Positions 39,109 through 49,483 of a stretch of 64,000 nt of DNA are shown here, piece by piece. The translations under genes were made by a program, and so were the position numbers. The notes beneath the pieces were generated by a model. That model was not told the DNA's origin. It saw only the letters and a list, made by a program, of their open reading frames with translations, and ran no database searches. The DNA is from an uncultured Bacteroidota bacterium. GTDB taxonomy: Bacteria > Bacteroidota > Bacteroidia > Chitinophagales > Chitinophagaceae. Where the stretch lies: assembly GCA_903906365.1 (NCBI GenBank), contig CAIVKC010000061.1, forward strand, positions 38,147-102,146. The letters are read 5' to 3'. Position 1 is the stretch's first letter; the number at the start of each line of letters is the position of its first letter.

Positions 39109-39167
39109 CGAGTATCAAAAATTAGATAAACGATCACGATTAATCGGTGAATGGTAGCACCTGTCTT

Positions 39168-39202
39168 AAAAAAGGGAACCAGGCATGATATGCCTGGTTC
39201 CC
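39168..39202 (-). terminator. Intrinsic terminator for the TonB-dependent receptor gene
   Basis: GGGAACCAGGCA-tgata-TGCCTGGTTCCC perfect 12-bp stem with an A6 + flank. Confidence 0.9.
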
Positions 39203-39225
39203 CCTCTGTATGGACCTTACTTCTT

Positions 39226-42114
39226 TTAGAAATTAAAGGCAAATTTGGTAAATAACCTGGTCCCGTTAAAACCCATCTGGACCGCATCAAAAGGACCGCC
39301 CGATTCGCTGTCATAGGAATAGCCCCTGGCAGCAGGAATGACGGTCTGGTCAGGATGTACATTGAACAGGTTGTCGACACCCACCACCCAGCTGATATGT
39401 TTGTTAAACTTATAGGATACATAAATATCGGTGGTGATCTTGCCGTGGAAGACAAAAATTTCCGGTACTGATCCCTGGCCGTTATCAAGGGGCACGTAGG
39501 GAGAGATTCCTACGCCCAGACCGGATACATTGGGATCACCTGCCTGCCCGGTATTGAGCAGGCTGTCGATGCCAGCCTGTGCGCCGTAGCCCTGTGTGGT
39601 CAGTCTGCCGAAATAGGTCAGGTGGGTACCTACGGCAAATTTATCGATTCCATATTCCAGGTTCAGGGAAAACTTTGCCGTAGGGGCGGATGATTTCAGG
39701 AAAGTAGCTTCACGGGTACTGAAAAAAGTCTCCCGGTCGACGTAATTGTCGTTGAGTGGTCCAGGAATATTGATCTTGTCAATATTAATGTGCTGGATGT
39801 TTCCTGCCAGCAGGAATTTAAAATTGTTCTTGCCCCATTTCTTGTTATAATCCAGGACAATGTCAATGCCCGTATTGGTGGTGTTAACCGCATTGGCAAA
39901 GAAATTGACATTGCTGACATTGTACTGCGTCAAATATGGCTGAATCGCCGCGATATTAGATCCGAAATTACCAGAGATTACGACCCTGTTTTTAAGCTGA
40001 ACCCAGTATCCGTCCACGGTGAGGGTAAGATTGCGCATGGGCTTCCAGGAAAACCCGAGGCTTCCGTTGGTAGAGGTTTCCTGGGTAAGTTTGGGAACTC
40101 CTGCCGCCTGGGTAATCGGACTGTTATTGGGGGACAGTTTGGAATATACCAGGGTGGCAATCCCGTTCACATTGACAATATTGGTGTTGGTATTACTGAA
40201 ATAGATCTGTTGGAGGGAAGGAGCCCGGAATCCGGTTGAAATGGACCCCCTCAAATTGAAATCCGAACTCAGTTTGTAGCGGGTGGCCAGCTTGTAGGTA
40301 TTTACAAAACCAAAATCGGAATAGTTTTCAAACCGGGCGGCCACATCCAACAGCCAGTTTTTGGTAACATCCAGGGACAGGTCCACATAACCGCCCAGAT
40401 TGGTGCGGCTGGCCTTCACCTCATCACTGGGCTGGTACCCGGGATAGCCCTGGGAACCGGAGGATTTGAAAGTGGTATCCCCGCCCTGTACAAAATAGGC
40501 GCCTCCATTGAGGTAAGAATCGGGTTCTCCTGCATAGATCTGGTACCTTTCATAGCGGAACTCAGCTCCCATGGACAGGGTCAGGCCCTGGGCAACATTG
40601 CTGAAATGCTTGCTGAGATCCAGGTTAGCCGTATTCTGGAGGAAATTGAAACCTCCGTCATCAAAGGATGTTTTGGTGGACTGCAGGGGCTGGGGCAGTG
40701 AGGCATTGAAGGTCTTATAACCATGGTAGTGAAAATCATTATACCCGGTAACATTGCTCAGATCCCAGTCCCAGCCTCCTCCCAGCGTCCCCCTGAAACC
40801 AAGGGCAAAGGAACCGTCTTTGATATATACGTTTTCCTGCGGATTGTAATACACGTTGGCCGTATCCAGTTGGCCTGGTGTGGGGTCCGATATGCGCATG
40901 ATGTCCGGATTGAAGATCAGGTTACCCTGTGCATCGGTCGGGAATTTTTGGGGGGCCCCTGAAAAGTTCCGTGTATAAGCGTACACATTGGAATGTTTAT
41001 AATTGTAGCCACCAAAAAAATAAAAAGTGGTCTTTGTTCCGGCCAGCGGAATCTCTGAATTGAGCATTACCCCGCCAGATGTTACCGCCCCATCCCCAAA
41101 TGCCCTTCTGACATAATTGATGCCCAATGCTTTGGGATTGGTGGTCACATTGGTATCGGGAATCTCCCGGTAGGTCTTCCCCTGGGAGAAGAAATTGCCC
41201 GCCACATTGAGGAATCCGCCGCTCTTGCCTATCGGTATGCCATAATCCATGCCGAGGGTAAAGGACTTCCCGTCAAACCAGGGGCCGGTATAGTACTGGC
41301 TGGGGTCCACATTGTTTTTTGCATTGTACTTATGATCATAATACCCGCTGCCACCGGTAGTGAGGCTGAAATGCTTGACATCTTTTTTAAGGATGATATT
41401 GATTACCCCGGCAATGGCATCGGATCCATATTGGGCCGAGGCTCCATCACGAAGAATTTCTATGCGGTCAATGGAAGCCTCCGGAATGGCGTTGAGGTCT
41501 GTCCCGGAATTACCGCGGCCCCGGGTTCCCAATTCGTTGACGAAGGCAGACAAATGTCTTCTTTTTCCGTTGATCAGTACCAGGGTCTGGTCGAAGCCCA
41601 GGCCGCGCAAACTGGCAAAATCAATGGCATCTGATCCGTCTCCACCGCTCTGCTTATTATAGTTAAAGGAAGGAACGGCCATATTGAGCTGGGACATCAG
41701 GTCAGGTTTGGCAGTATTTTCACCAATCTGGTTCACCTTAATGACGTCCACGGGTACCGGACTTTCTGTCCTTACCCGGGGAGCACCCCTGCTTCCAACC
41801 ACCACGACCTCGCCCAGGTCGGTGGAAACTGCCTCCAGTTGGGCCAGTATCTCTGTTTGTCCATTGACCGGTACGGTCAGTTTACCAAATCCGATGCTGC
41901 TGATTTCCAGGATATCTTTGGAGGCCGCCTGTATGGTAAACGAGCCTTGACTGTTGGTTTGGGTTCCTTTGCCGGTGGATTTTACCTTGACGCTGGCTCC
42001 GGAAACAGGGTTGCCGGTCTTGCGGTCAGTCACTTTTCCGGTAACGGTCTGCTGGGCAAAAAGGCAGCCCGAAGTACTGATAATTATGCCCAATAAAATG
42101 ACCAATCTTCTCAT
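39226..42114 (-). CDS. TonB-dependent receptor with carboxypeptidase-regulatory-like N-domain
   Basis: QQTVTGKVTDRKTGNPVSGASVKVKSTGKGTQTNSQGSFTI; plug GEVVVVGSRGAPRVRTESPVPVDVI; RIEILRDGASAQYGSDAIAGVINIILKK; terminal FAFNF. Confidence 0.95.
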   Translation of the reverse strand: MRRLVILLGIIISTSGCLFAQQTVTGKVTDRKTGNPVSGASVKVKSTGKGTQTNSQGSFTIQAASKDILEISSIGFGKLTVPVNGQTEILAQLEAVSTDLGEVVVVGSRGAPRVRTESPVPVDVIKVNQIGENTAKPDLMSQLNMAVPSFNYNKQSGGDGSDAIDFASLRGLGFDQTLVLINGKRRHLSAFVNELGTRGRGNSGTDLNAIPEASIDRIEILRDGASAQYGSDAIAGVINIILKKDVKHFSLTTGGSGYYDHKYNAKNNVDPSQYYTGPWFDGKSFTLGMDYGIPIGKSGGFLNVAGNFFSQGKTYREIPDTNVTTNPKALGINYVRRAFGDGAVTSGGVMLNSEIPLAGTKTTFYFFGGYNYKHSNVYAYTRNFSGAPQKFPTDAQGNLIFNPDIMRISDPTPGQLDTANVYYNPQENVYIKDGSFALGFRGTLGGGWDWDLSNVTGYNDFHYHGYKTFNASLPQPLQSTKTSFDDGGFNFLQNTANLDLSKHFSNVAQGLTLSMGAEFRYERYQIYAGEPDSYLNGGAYFVQGGDTTFKSSGSQGYPGYQPSDEVKASRTNLGGYVDLSLDVTKNWLLDVAARFENYSDFGFVNTYKLATRYKLSSDFNLRGSISTGFRAPSLQQIYFSNTNTNIVNVNGIATLVYSKLSPNNSPITQAAGVPKLTQETSTNGSLGFSWKPMRNLTLTVDGYWVQLKNRVVISGNFGSNIAAIQPYLTQYNVSNVNFFANAVNTTNTGIDIVLDYNKKWGKNNFKFLLAGNIQHINIDKINIPGPLNDNYVDRETFFSTREATFLKSSAPTAKFSLNLEYGIDKFAVGTHLTYFGRLTTQGYGAQAGIDSLLNTGQAGDPNVSGLGVGISPYVPLDNGQGSVPEIFVFHGKITTDIYVSYKFNKHISWVVGVDNLFNVHPDQTVIPAARGYSYDSESGGPFDAVQMGFNGTRLFTKFAFNF

Positions 42115-42497
42115 AATAATAGTTTTGTTACATGCCTAAATTAGGAATTCTCACCCAAAAACAGGTGTTATTACCAGAAAAAGGCCGTATTAACAATATT
42201 ATATATATGTATATATCTTCTTATATACTCCCAAACAACCTGTAACACAGTTAAAAAACAATATATTATGAATATGTGTTCATTGATATTTCAAATGAAA
42301 TAAAAATTACGTTCCATATGAATTTCAGGGCGTAATTTTGAATTACGGAATATTTTTTCATTCTTTGCGACCTCTTCCACACTTAGATGTCTGCCTCTGT
42401 ATTCTGTTTACTGGCAGATCAAAAGTACATATCCTTTAAAATACTCTATTTTACCAATTCCCGTTTATTATACAGGCTTGCCTCGCTTTAAATTGTA

Positions 42498-42962
42498 TTG
42501 ATGGTTAGAATTTTACGTAAACCCCTTTTACTGGCCTGCCTGCTATTATCCGGCTTGTTCTCCTGGACGGGCTTTCAGGCTATCGGTAAATCCGCATACC
42601 ACCTGGCGGCAGGGAGGGCTTTACCCATCAGGATCCTGGATACAGCCGTGGGAATTCAGAAAAAATACGTGAAGATTTGCTCCTGCCAGATTCTGGAGCT
42701 GAAGAGCAATAACCGGTTGCATAAAAATATAGCCCTTTTTGCAGAAAAATCAAACGGACGCAACCTGGTATCTGATATGCGCCGGGTAACCAGGGTACTG
42801 GAAAAAGAAAAAATCCACATGCAATCCCTGTTCTATGACAAGCTGACCGTCGTGAATGCCTTTACTGAGTCCACCGATTGTCACACCCTGTATGTCCGGC
42901 TTAAAAAGAAAAATAAATACCTGATCCTTTATGATATACTGGACGCCGATATCAGGAAATAG
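42498..42962 (+). CDS. Hypothetical secreted/membrane-anchored protein
   Basis: Hydrophobic N-terminus (LLLACLLLSGLFSWTGF); no recognised family. Confidence 0.55.
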   Translation: MMVRILRKPLLLACLLLSGLFSWTGFQAIGKSAYHLAAGRALPIRILDTAVGIQKKYVKICSCQILELKSNNRLHKNIALFAEKSNGRNLVSDMRRVTRVLEKEKIHMQSLFYDKLTVVNAFTESTDCHTLYVRLKKKNKYLILYDILDADIRK

Positions 42963-42979
42963 GCAGCAGGGTCGGGGAA

Positions 42980-43795
42980 TCAGTATTGTTCGAGCTCACT
43001 GGGGAAATCCCTTGATTTGACATCCTGAATATATTGCTGCACCGCACCGGTAACCAGTTCGTTCATGTTGAGGTATTGGCGAAGGAACCGTGGTTTGAAC
43101 TCCGTATTGATGCCCAGCATATCATGCATAACCAGGACCTGGCCGTCCGTATATTTTCCGGCACCAATCCCGATGGTGGGTATATGAAGGCTTTCTGAAA
43201 CCTCCCTGGCCAGGGTGGCGGGGATTTTTTCCAGCACGATTCCAAAACATCCGGCTTCCTGCAGCTGCATGGCATCCCTTTTTAGTTTTTCGGCTTCCGC
43301 CTCTTCTCGGGCCCTGACCGTATAGGTGCCAAATTTATAGATGGATTGGGGAGTCAGTCCCAGGTGACCCATAACCGGTACCCCTGCAGCGATGATCCTT
43401 TTGACCGATTCCAGAACCTCTTCTCCTCCCTCCAGTTTAACGGCATGGGCCCCGGTTTCCTTCATAATGCGGAATGCAGAGACGAGGGCCTCCTTGGAAT
43501 TGGACTGGTAGGATCCAAACGGCATATCTACCACCACCAGGCTGCGGCTTACTCCCCGGATTACGGAAGCGGCATGGTAAATCATCTGGTCCAGGGTGAT
43601 GGGAAGTGTCGTTTCATGACCGGCCATCACATTGGAGGCTGAATCACCCACCAGTATTACATCGATGCCTGCCGCGTCAAAAATCCGCGCGAAGGAATAA
43701 TCATAGGCGGTAATCATGGAAATCTTTTCCCCCTTTTGTTTCATCTTTTCCAGGGTATGGGTGGTTACCTTCTTTATATCGGTATGAATGGACAT
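42980..43795 (-). CDS. panB: 3-methyl-2-oxobutanoate hydroxymethyltransferase
   Basis: [82 protein letters not shown]. Confidence 0.97.
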   Translation of the reverse strand: MSIHTDIKKVTTHTLEKMKQKGEKISMITAYDYSFARIFDAAGIDVILVGDSASNVMAGHETTLPITLDQMIYHAASVIRGVSRSLVVVDMPFGSYQSNSKEALVSAFRIMKETGAHAVKLEGGEEVLESVKRIIAAGVPVMGHLGLTPQSIYKFGTYTVRAREEAEAEKLKRDAMQLQEAGCFGIVLEKIPATLAREVSESLHIPTIGIGAGKYTDGQVLVMHDMLGINTEFKPRFLRQYLNMNELVTGAVQQYIQDVKSRDFPSELEQY

Positions 43796-43968
43796 GGCGG
43801 GACATCTTTATTTGGGTAAAATAAACAGGAAGCGACTCAGAAGAGAATATGGCTCTGCATTAGAATAAAACATACCCGGTATCTCCGCGCCTTTCAGGAG
43901 AACCTTTTGGACAGCTAAGGTAAGCAATCCGGGAAATAATCAACAACCCGGCCTGGGGGCGGCCGCAT

Positions 43969-44892
43969 TCAGGCCCTGTCCGCAAGGAGGGAAGGATCCT
44001 TTTTTTTCAGTTCTTCGTACAGGTTCTGGATCAGTCCGTCGGCAAGGCCTATTTTCGGAACAAATATTTCATTGGCATTGGCCCATCTCATTACGTTGAT
44101 GTATATGAGGAGGGCGGGCACGATTACATCCGCCCTGTCTTCGCGCATTTTATAAGCGCGCATTCTTTCTTCCACCGAAAAGCTGCCTAGTTCCTTGTGG
44201 TAGTCCTTGAGCAGGTCAAGCGGCAGGCTTTTACCATCCTTTCTTTTGGAAAGGGAAAAAACCTTGTTAATGTTTCCGCCTGAACCAATGGCTACCATAT
44301 CGTTGTAATGCCCTTTGGTTTCCCGCTTAATGTATTCTTTCATCAACAGCCATTGTTCCTCTTTGACCTGGTTTTTGAGCAGGCGGATGGTGCCAATATT
44401 GAAGGACTCCTTGAAAATGAGCTTGTTTTCTGCAAAAAAGGTGAGTTCGGTGCTTCCACCCCCGACGTCAATGTATAGATAGGAGTTGGATTTATCCAAA
44501 TTTTCGGCAATGTGATTTTCATATATAAACGCCGCTTCCTCTCCACCGCTGATGACTTCGATCTGAATGCCCGTTTCCTCCCTGACATGGTCTATGATAT
44601 ATTGGGCATTGACGGCATCCCGCATGGCGGAAGTAGCCGCGGCCTTCAGGTATTTAACCTCATAGGCATCCAACAGGCAGCGGTAGGCTTTGATGGTATT
44701 AACGATCATCCGTGTTTTGCGCGGGGATATTTCCTTTTGATCGAACACCTCGAAACCAAGCCGGAGGGGGACACGCACCAGGTTCACCTTATTGAATTCG
44801 GTTCGACCGTTGTTTTCAGTCACATCGGAAATCAGCAGTCGGGCGGCGTTACTTCCAATATCAATAGCTCCAAGTCTCATGTGTGGGTTCAT
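43969..44892 (-). CDS. Ppx/GppA family exopolyphosphatase
   Basis: LGAIDIGSNAARLLISDV, EEAAFIYENHI, YIDVGGGSTELTFF. Confidence 0.92.
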   Translation of the reverse strand: MNPHMRLGAIDIGSNAARLLISDVTENNGRTEFNKVNLVRVPLRLGFEVFDQKEISPRKTRMIVNTIKAYRCLLDAYEVKYLKAAATSAMRDAVNAQYIIDHVREETGIQIEVISGGEEAAFIYENHIAENLDKSNSYLYIDVGGGSTELTFFAENKLIFKESFNIGTIRLLKNQVKEEQWLLMKEYIKRETKGHYNDMVAIGSGGNINKVFSLSKRKDGKSLPLDLLKDYHKELGSFSVEERMRAYKMREDRADVIVPALLIYINVMRWANANEIFVPKIGLADGLIQNLYEELKKKDPSLLADRA

Positions 44893-44900
44893 TTTTAAGC

Positions 44901-47045
44901 CTAGACCCCCGGACTCACTTCCTGACCCAATTCAACCATGGGAGCGGCTGGTACAAGTGTATCCGCGGTCCTTGCGTTTTTTTGACTCAGGTAATGGTAG
45001 ATTTCGATCTGGGACCTGATTTTCCGTTGGGTATGATCCCGTTTATAAAAATTGCTTAAATCGTTGTCAAGCCAGCGGGCCTTGACATTATCGGCAAACT
45101 GAATCCGCAGGATTTCCTTTAATTCCTGTTGAATGGAAGGATCCAGCACCGGACAGGTCACTTCCACACGATGATCCAGGTTCCTGACCATCCAGTCGGC
45201 CGAAGATATATAAACTTTTTCTTTACCGCAGTTATGAAAGATAAATACCCTGGCATGTTCCAGGTATTCGTCCAGGATGCTGATGGCCTCTATGGGTTTG
45301 ACAAATTTCTTGTTGTCAGAGAGCAGGCAGTAGATCCCGCGGACAACCAGTTTAATTTCCACCCCCGCGGTGGCCGCATCGTATAATTTGTAGATGAGCT
45401 CCTCATCGCTGATAGAATTCATTTTGAGCGTAATGGAGGCTGGCTTGCCGAGTTTGGCATACTTTATTTCACGGGTGATCATTTTGAGCAATTCCCTGCG
45501 CAACAGGATGGGGCAGGGGATTAGGGTCTTACATGCTTTGAGCTGGGATGGTCCTTCTTTCCATTTTTCCAGGTAATTGAAAATCCGGTTCACATCTGCC
45601 ATGATATTTCTGTTGGAAGTAAGCAGGCAGTGGTCTCCGTAAACGGTGGCCGTCTTTTCATTGAGATTGCCCGTACTGACAAATCCATAATGGATCGTTC
45701 GGTTATTGAGCCTTTTTTTGATCAGACAAATCTTGGCATGGACCTTTGTGTTTGGAATTCCAATCAGCACCTTGACTCCCTCGTCTTCCAGCCTTTCCTT
45801 CCATTCCAGATTGGCTTCCTCGTCAAAACGGGCCCTCAATTCAAGCATAACGGTGACGTGTTTGCCATTGCGCACCGCATTGATGAGTGCATTGATGACT
45901 TTGGAATTGGAAGCGATCCGGTAGGCGGTTACCTTGATGGCAGTCACATTGGGGTCGATGGCCGCTTCCCGCAACAAATCTATCACCGGATTAAAGGAAT
46001 GGTAGGGAAAATGCAACATGACATCCTGGTCGAGCACCACATCGGTGACCCGGGGCGCCTTCAGCAGCAGAGGATGAACAAAGGGTTTTTTGCGTTGCCC
46101 TTTTCGGGAAAACACGTCCGGAAAATCCATGAAATGCCTGAAGTTATGAATGCGTCCGCCCGGGATCAGATTTCCCTTCTTGGTTAAACTCAGCCTCCTG
46201 ATCAGGTATTCCAGCAGACCGGCATCCATTTCCTTGTCATATACGAACCTGACGGGTTTACCCCGGCGACGGTTTTTCAGCCCCTTCTCGATTTTCTGAA
46301 TCAGGGTGGTGGAGATATCATTGTCTATGTCAATTTCAGCGTCCCTGGTTACCTTAAAAATCCAGGATTCGTATTTGTCATAACCAAAATAGGCAAAAAT
46401 GCTGCGTAGGTTATAACGAATGATGTCTTCCAGCAGCAGGATATGTTGCTCCCCGGGTTTAACCGCAGGAAGCTGCGTAAACCGCCCCAGGGCCTTGCTG
46501 GGTACTTCGATCAGGGCGTATTTGCGTTTCATTGATCCGTCCCGGCGGGATAGGACCACCCCCAGATAAATGGATTTATCCCTCAGGAAGGGGAATTGCG
46601 GAATGCTTTCAATCATCAAGGGGATGATATGTGAGCGGACCTCCTCCTCAAAGTAATTTTGAACGAATTTTTGTTCTTCCTTGCTGAGCTGCCTTTCGTT
46701 GACCAAGAATACTTTCTCCTTTTCCAGATCCCTGCGTATTCCCTCCCAGATGGCATTGAATTCCCCCTGCTGCTGAAGCACAATGGATTGAATTTCATCC
46801 AGTATCTTTGCGGGAGCCAGCTCCAGATGCATATTGATCTTTGATTTTCCGCTGTATTCCATCATCCTTTTTAGGGTGGCGACCCGGACCCTGAAAAATT
46901 CATCCATATTGTTGGAAAAAATTCCCAGGAAACGAATTCTTTCCCGGAGTGGCACGGTGGGGTCTGCAGCTTCCTGGAGAACACGGGCGTTGAAAGATAA
47001 CCAGCTGATATCCCGGACGATGGTTCTGCGTTTCATATCTACCAT
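44901..47045 (-). CDS. ppk1: Polyphosphate kinase 1
   Basis: ISWLSFNARVLQEAADPTVPLRERIRFLGIFSNNMDEFFRVRVATLK; DVMLHFPYHSFNPVIDLLREAA; HAKICLIKK; YISSADWMVRNLDHRVEV. Confidence 0.97.
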   Translation of the reverse strand: MVDMKRRTIVRDISWLSFNARVLQEAADPTVPLRERIRFLGIFSNNMDEFFRVRVATLKRMMEYSGKSKINMHLELAPAKILDEIQSIVLQQQGEFNAIWEGIRRDLEKEKVFLVNERQLSKEEQKFVQNYFEEEVRSHIIPLMIESIPQFPFLRDKSIYLGVVLSRRDGSMKRKYALIEVPSKALGRFTQLPAVKPGEQHILLLEDIIRYNLRSIFAYFGYDKYESWIFKVTRDAEIDIDNDISTTLIQKIEKGLKNRRRGKPVRFVYDKEMDAGLLEYLIRRLSLTKKGNLIPGGRIHNFRHFMDFPDVFSRKGQRKKPFVHPLLLKAPRVTDVVLDQDVMLHFPYHSFNPVIDLLREAAIDPNVTAIKVTAYRIASNSKVINALINAVRNGKHVTVMLELRARFDEEANLEWKERLEDEGVKVLIGIPNTKVHAKICLIKKRLNNRTIHYGFVSTGNLNEKTATVYGDHCLLTSNRNIMADVNRIFNYLEKWKEGPSQLKACKTLIPCPILLRRELLKMITREIKYAKLGKPASITLKMNSISDEELIYKLYDAATAGVEIKLVVRGIYCLLSDNKKFVKPIEAISILDEYLEHARVFIFHNCGKEKVYISSADWMVRNLDHRVEVTCPVLDPSIQQELKEILRIQFADNVKARWLDNDLSNFYKRDHTQRKIRSQIEIYHYLSQKNARTADTLVPAAPMVELGQEVSPGV

Positions 47046-47389
47046 TTATACCCAGTTTGGCACAAAGTAAACTAAGTGGTTGGGAACGTTAAATTATGAA
47101 ATTATTACCAAGGGTCCGCTTTCGGTTGCCCTGGTTGGCCCGAAATGGGGCCAGCCAGGAGGGGCCCGGGCTTTAACCGGCTGGTACTTTTCCCTTTCGA
47201 TCGGATTTATACCTTCGGAAGGCTGGAATAATGGGGGGAACCGGGGAAATCCGGGCTTTCCGGGAACCCAAAAGGGGCCAAGATGTGCCATAATTCACAA
47301 TTGTGAACAAGCTTCCTTAAAAAACTTTGAATTCTTTTTGCTAATTCAATGGATTTAACGACCTTTGCCGTCCTAAATTTTCACCAATC

Positions 47390-47626
47390 ATGGCCAGAGT
47401 ATGTCAGATAACAGGTAAGCATCCGGTGTCGGGAAACAGTGTTTCTCACTCCAATATCAAGACCAAACGGAGGTTCTTACCCAATTTGCAGACAAAACGT
47501 TTTTTTCTCGCCGAGGAAGACAAGTGGATAACCCTTAAAGTTTCCACTGAAGGACTGCGCACCATCAACAAAAATGGTCTCATGAGCGTAGTTAAGCAAT
47601 TAAGGGCAGAAGGCGAAAAAATTTAA
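47390..47626 (+). CDS. rpmB: 50S ribosomal protein L28
   Basis: [39 protein letters not shown]. Confidence 0.97.
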   Translation: MARVCQITGKHPVSGNSVSHSNIKTKRRFLPNLQTKRFFLAEEDKWITLKVSTEGLRTINKNGLMSVVKQLRAEGEKI

Positions 47627-47648
47627 TTTATTCTAAACCATCCATATT

Positions 47649-47831
47649 ATGGCAAAGAAAGGCAGCAGGGTTCAAGTAATTCTGGAATGTACAGAGCACA
47701 AAGCGAGCGGTAAACCCGGCACCAGCCGATATATTACCACCAAGAACAAGAAGAACACTCCCGAAAGACTGGAGCTGAAGAAACTGAACCCGATCTTAAA
47801 AAGAGTGACAGTTCATAAAGAAATCAAGTAA
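47649..47831 (+). CDS. rpmG: 50S ribosomal protein L33
   Basis: [60 protein letters not shown]. Confidence 0.97.
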   Translation: MAKKGSRVQVILECTEHKASGKPGTSRYITTKNKKNTPERLELKKLNPILKRVTVHKEIK

Positions 47832-47919
47832 TGTGCCAACCGGCCGGTACCCGTGGGCAACAGCCTGCTTAGGTTTCCGGAACAGAAGGTACACTTTTTA
47901 ACATTTTCAAATCATTCTC

Positions 47920-48090
47920 ATGGCAAAGCAAGCGAAAACCGCTATCAAAAAAGACGCAAAAGCTGCCGCTGATGCTAAAAACTGGACTAAAGTGATCAGG
48001 GCTGTACGCAGTCCCAAAACAGGCGCCTATACTTTCAAGGAGGCCATTGTACACAAAGACAAGATCAAGGACTTTTTGGCTCAAAAATAA
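47920..48090 (+). CDS. DUF4295 small basic ribosome-associated-type protein (56 aa), absent from the supplied ORF track
   Basis: MAKQAKTAIKKDAKAAADAKNWTKVIRAVRSPKTGAYTFKEAIVHKDKIKDFLAQK*, directly after rpmG and before ftsY. Confidence 0.92.
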   Translation: MAKQAKTAIKKDAKAAADAKNWTKVIRAVRSPKTGAYTFKEAIVHKDKIKDFLAQK

Positions 48091-48228
48091 TCCATTGGGT
48101 ATGTAAGATATAAGAGCTGTCTCCGCAAGAGGCAGCTTTTGTTGTTTACCGCCTGGTTTTATGCGGTTTGAATTTGAGTACATGCATCATTTTTTTCACC
48201 TAAAATTGACCTGATCAAGGTTAAACAT

Positions 48229-49197
48229 ATGGGAATCTTCGATAAGATATTTGGAAAAAAAGAAAAGGAAAGCCTTGACCAGGGATTACAAAAGACCAAA
48301 GAGGGTTTTTTGTCTAAGATTGCCAAAGCCATTGCCGGAAAAAGCACCGTGGATGAAGAAGTACTGGATTCCCTGGAGGAGGCACTGGTAGGCGCGGATG
48401 TGGGTATAGAAACCACGGTCAGTATCATCGAGCGAATTGAAAAGCGGGTGGCCCGGGATAAATACATGCACACTGCTGACCTCAACAGAATCCTGCAGGA
48501 AGAAATGGAAGCCATGCTGACGGAGGCACCTGAGAAATCATACCGGAATTTTGAAATTCCCTCCGGGGCAAAACCCTATGTGATCCTGGTGGTGGGTGTC
48601 AATGGGGTGGGGAAAACCACTACCATCGGTAAACTGGCCTACAATTTCAAAAAAGCAGGCAAGTCGGTACTGCTCGGGGCAGCGGATACCTTCCGTGCCG
48701 CGGCTGTCGATCAGCTCACCATCTGGAGTGACAGGGTGGGGGTACCCATCGTGAAACAGGGCATGGGGGCCGACCCCGGCGCGGTGGCCTTTGATACCGT
48801 TCAAAGCGGAATATCCCGGGGGGTGGATGTGGTAATTATTGACACGGCAGGCCGCCTGCACAATAAGGCCTACCTGATGGAAGAACTGAGTAAAATCAAC
48901 CGGGTTATAAAAAAACTCATGCCGGAGGCGCCACAGGAAGTGCTGCTGGTGCTGGACGGCTCCACTGGCCAGAATGCCCTGGAGCAGGCCAGGCAGTTTA
49001 CGGCTGCCACCCAGGTGACCGCCCTGGCAATTACCAAACTGGACGGAACGGCCAAAGGGGGCGTGGTCATAGCGATCGCCAACCAGTTCCATATTCCGGT
49101 AAAATTCATCGGGGTAGGAGAGCAAATGGAAAACCTGCTTGTTTTTGATAAACATGAATTTGTGGAAAGTCTCTTCAGCCTGGAGAAAAAACCCTAG
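48229..49197 (+). CDS. ftsY: Signal recognition particle receptor FtsY
   Basis: GVNGVGKTTTIGKLAYNFKKAGKSVLLGAADTFRAAAVDQL; VIIDTAGRLHNKAYLMEEL; TKLDGTAKGGVVIAI. Confidence 0.98.
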   Translation: MGIFDKIFGKKEKESLDQGLQKTKEGFLSKIAKAIAGKSTVDEEVLDSLEEALVGADVGIETTVSIIERIEKRVARDKYMHTADLNRILQEEMEAMLTEAPEKSYRNFEIPSGAKPYVILVVGVNGVGKTTTIGKLAYNFKKAGKSVLLGAADTFRAAAVDQLTIWSDRVGVPIVKQGMGADPGAVAFDTVQSGISRGVDVVIIDTAGRLHNKAYLMEELSKINRVIKKLMPEAPQEVLLVLDGSTGQNALEQARQFTAATQVTALAITKLDGTAKGGVVIAIANQFHIPVKFIGVGEQMENLLVFDKHEFVESLFSLEKKP

Positions 49198-49483
49198 ATA
49201 CTTTTCGCCTGCCCTGAAGACCGGCCATTCTGTCCGTGCTGTCAATGCAGCTTATAACAGGAGGGCTCTTTATTGAAAAGGGCTTAATCTGCCCCCCCTT
49301 AGGAGGTTCCTTTGCTGTTAAATTACCTTCGACACTTCCCCTGTTAATCAACCCACACCATTACCGCCTGCAGACCGGCCCTGTCATAGCGGTATGTTCG
49401 TCGCATCATTTCGGAGTATGGTCTCATTTACCGGTTTGTTTCGGATTTCACGGACTAGTTTTGATCCCTGACAAACAAAATGT

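Noticed and set aside
42180-42480. AT-rich palindromic stretches (atattatatatatgtatatata) as a replication or phage element
   Set aside because: Simple AT-rich intergenic DNA upstream of a TonB receptor; no iterons or DnaA-box clusters seen.
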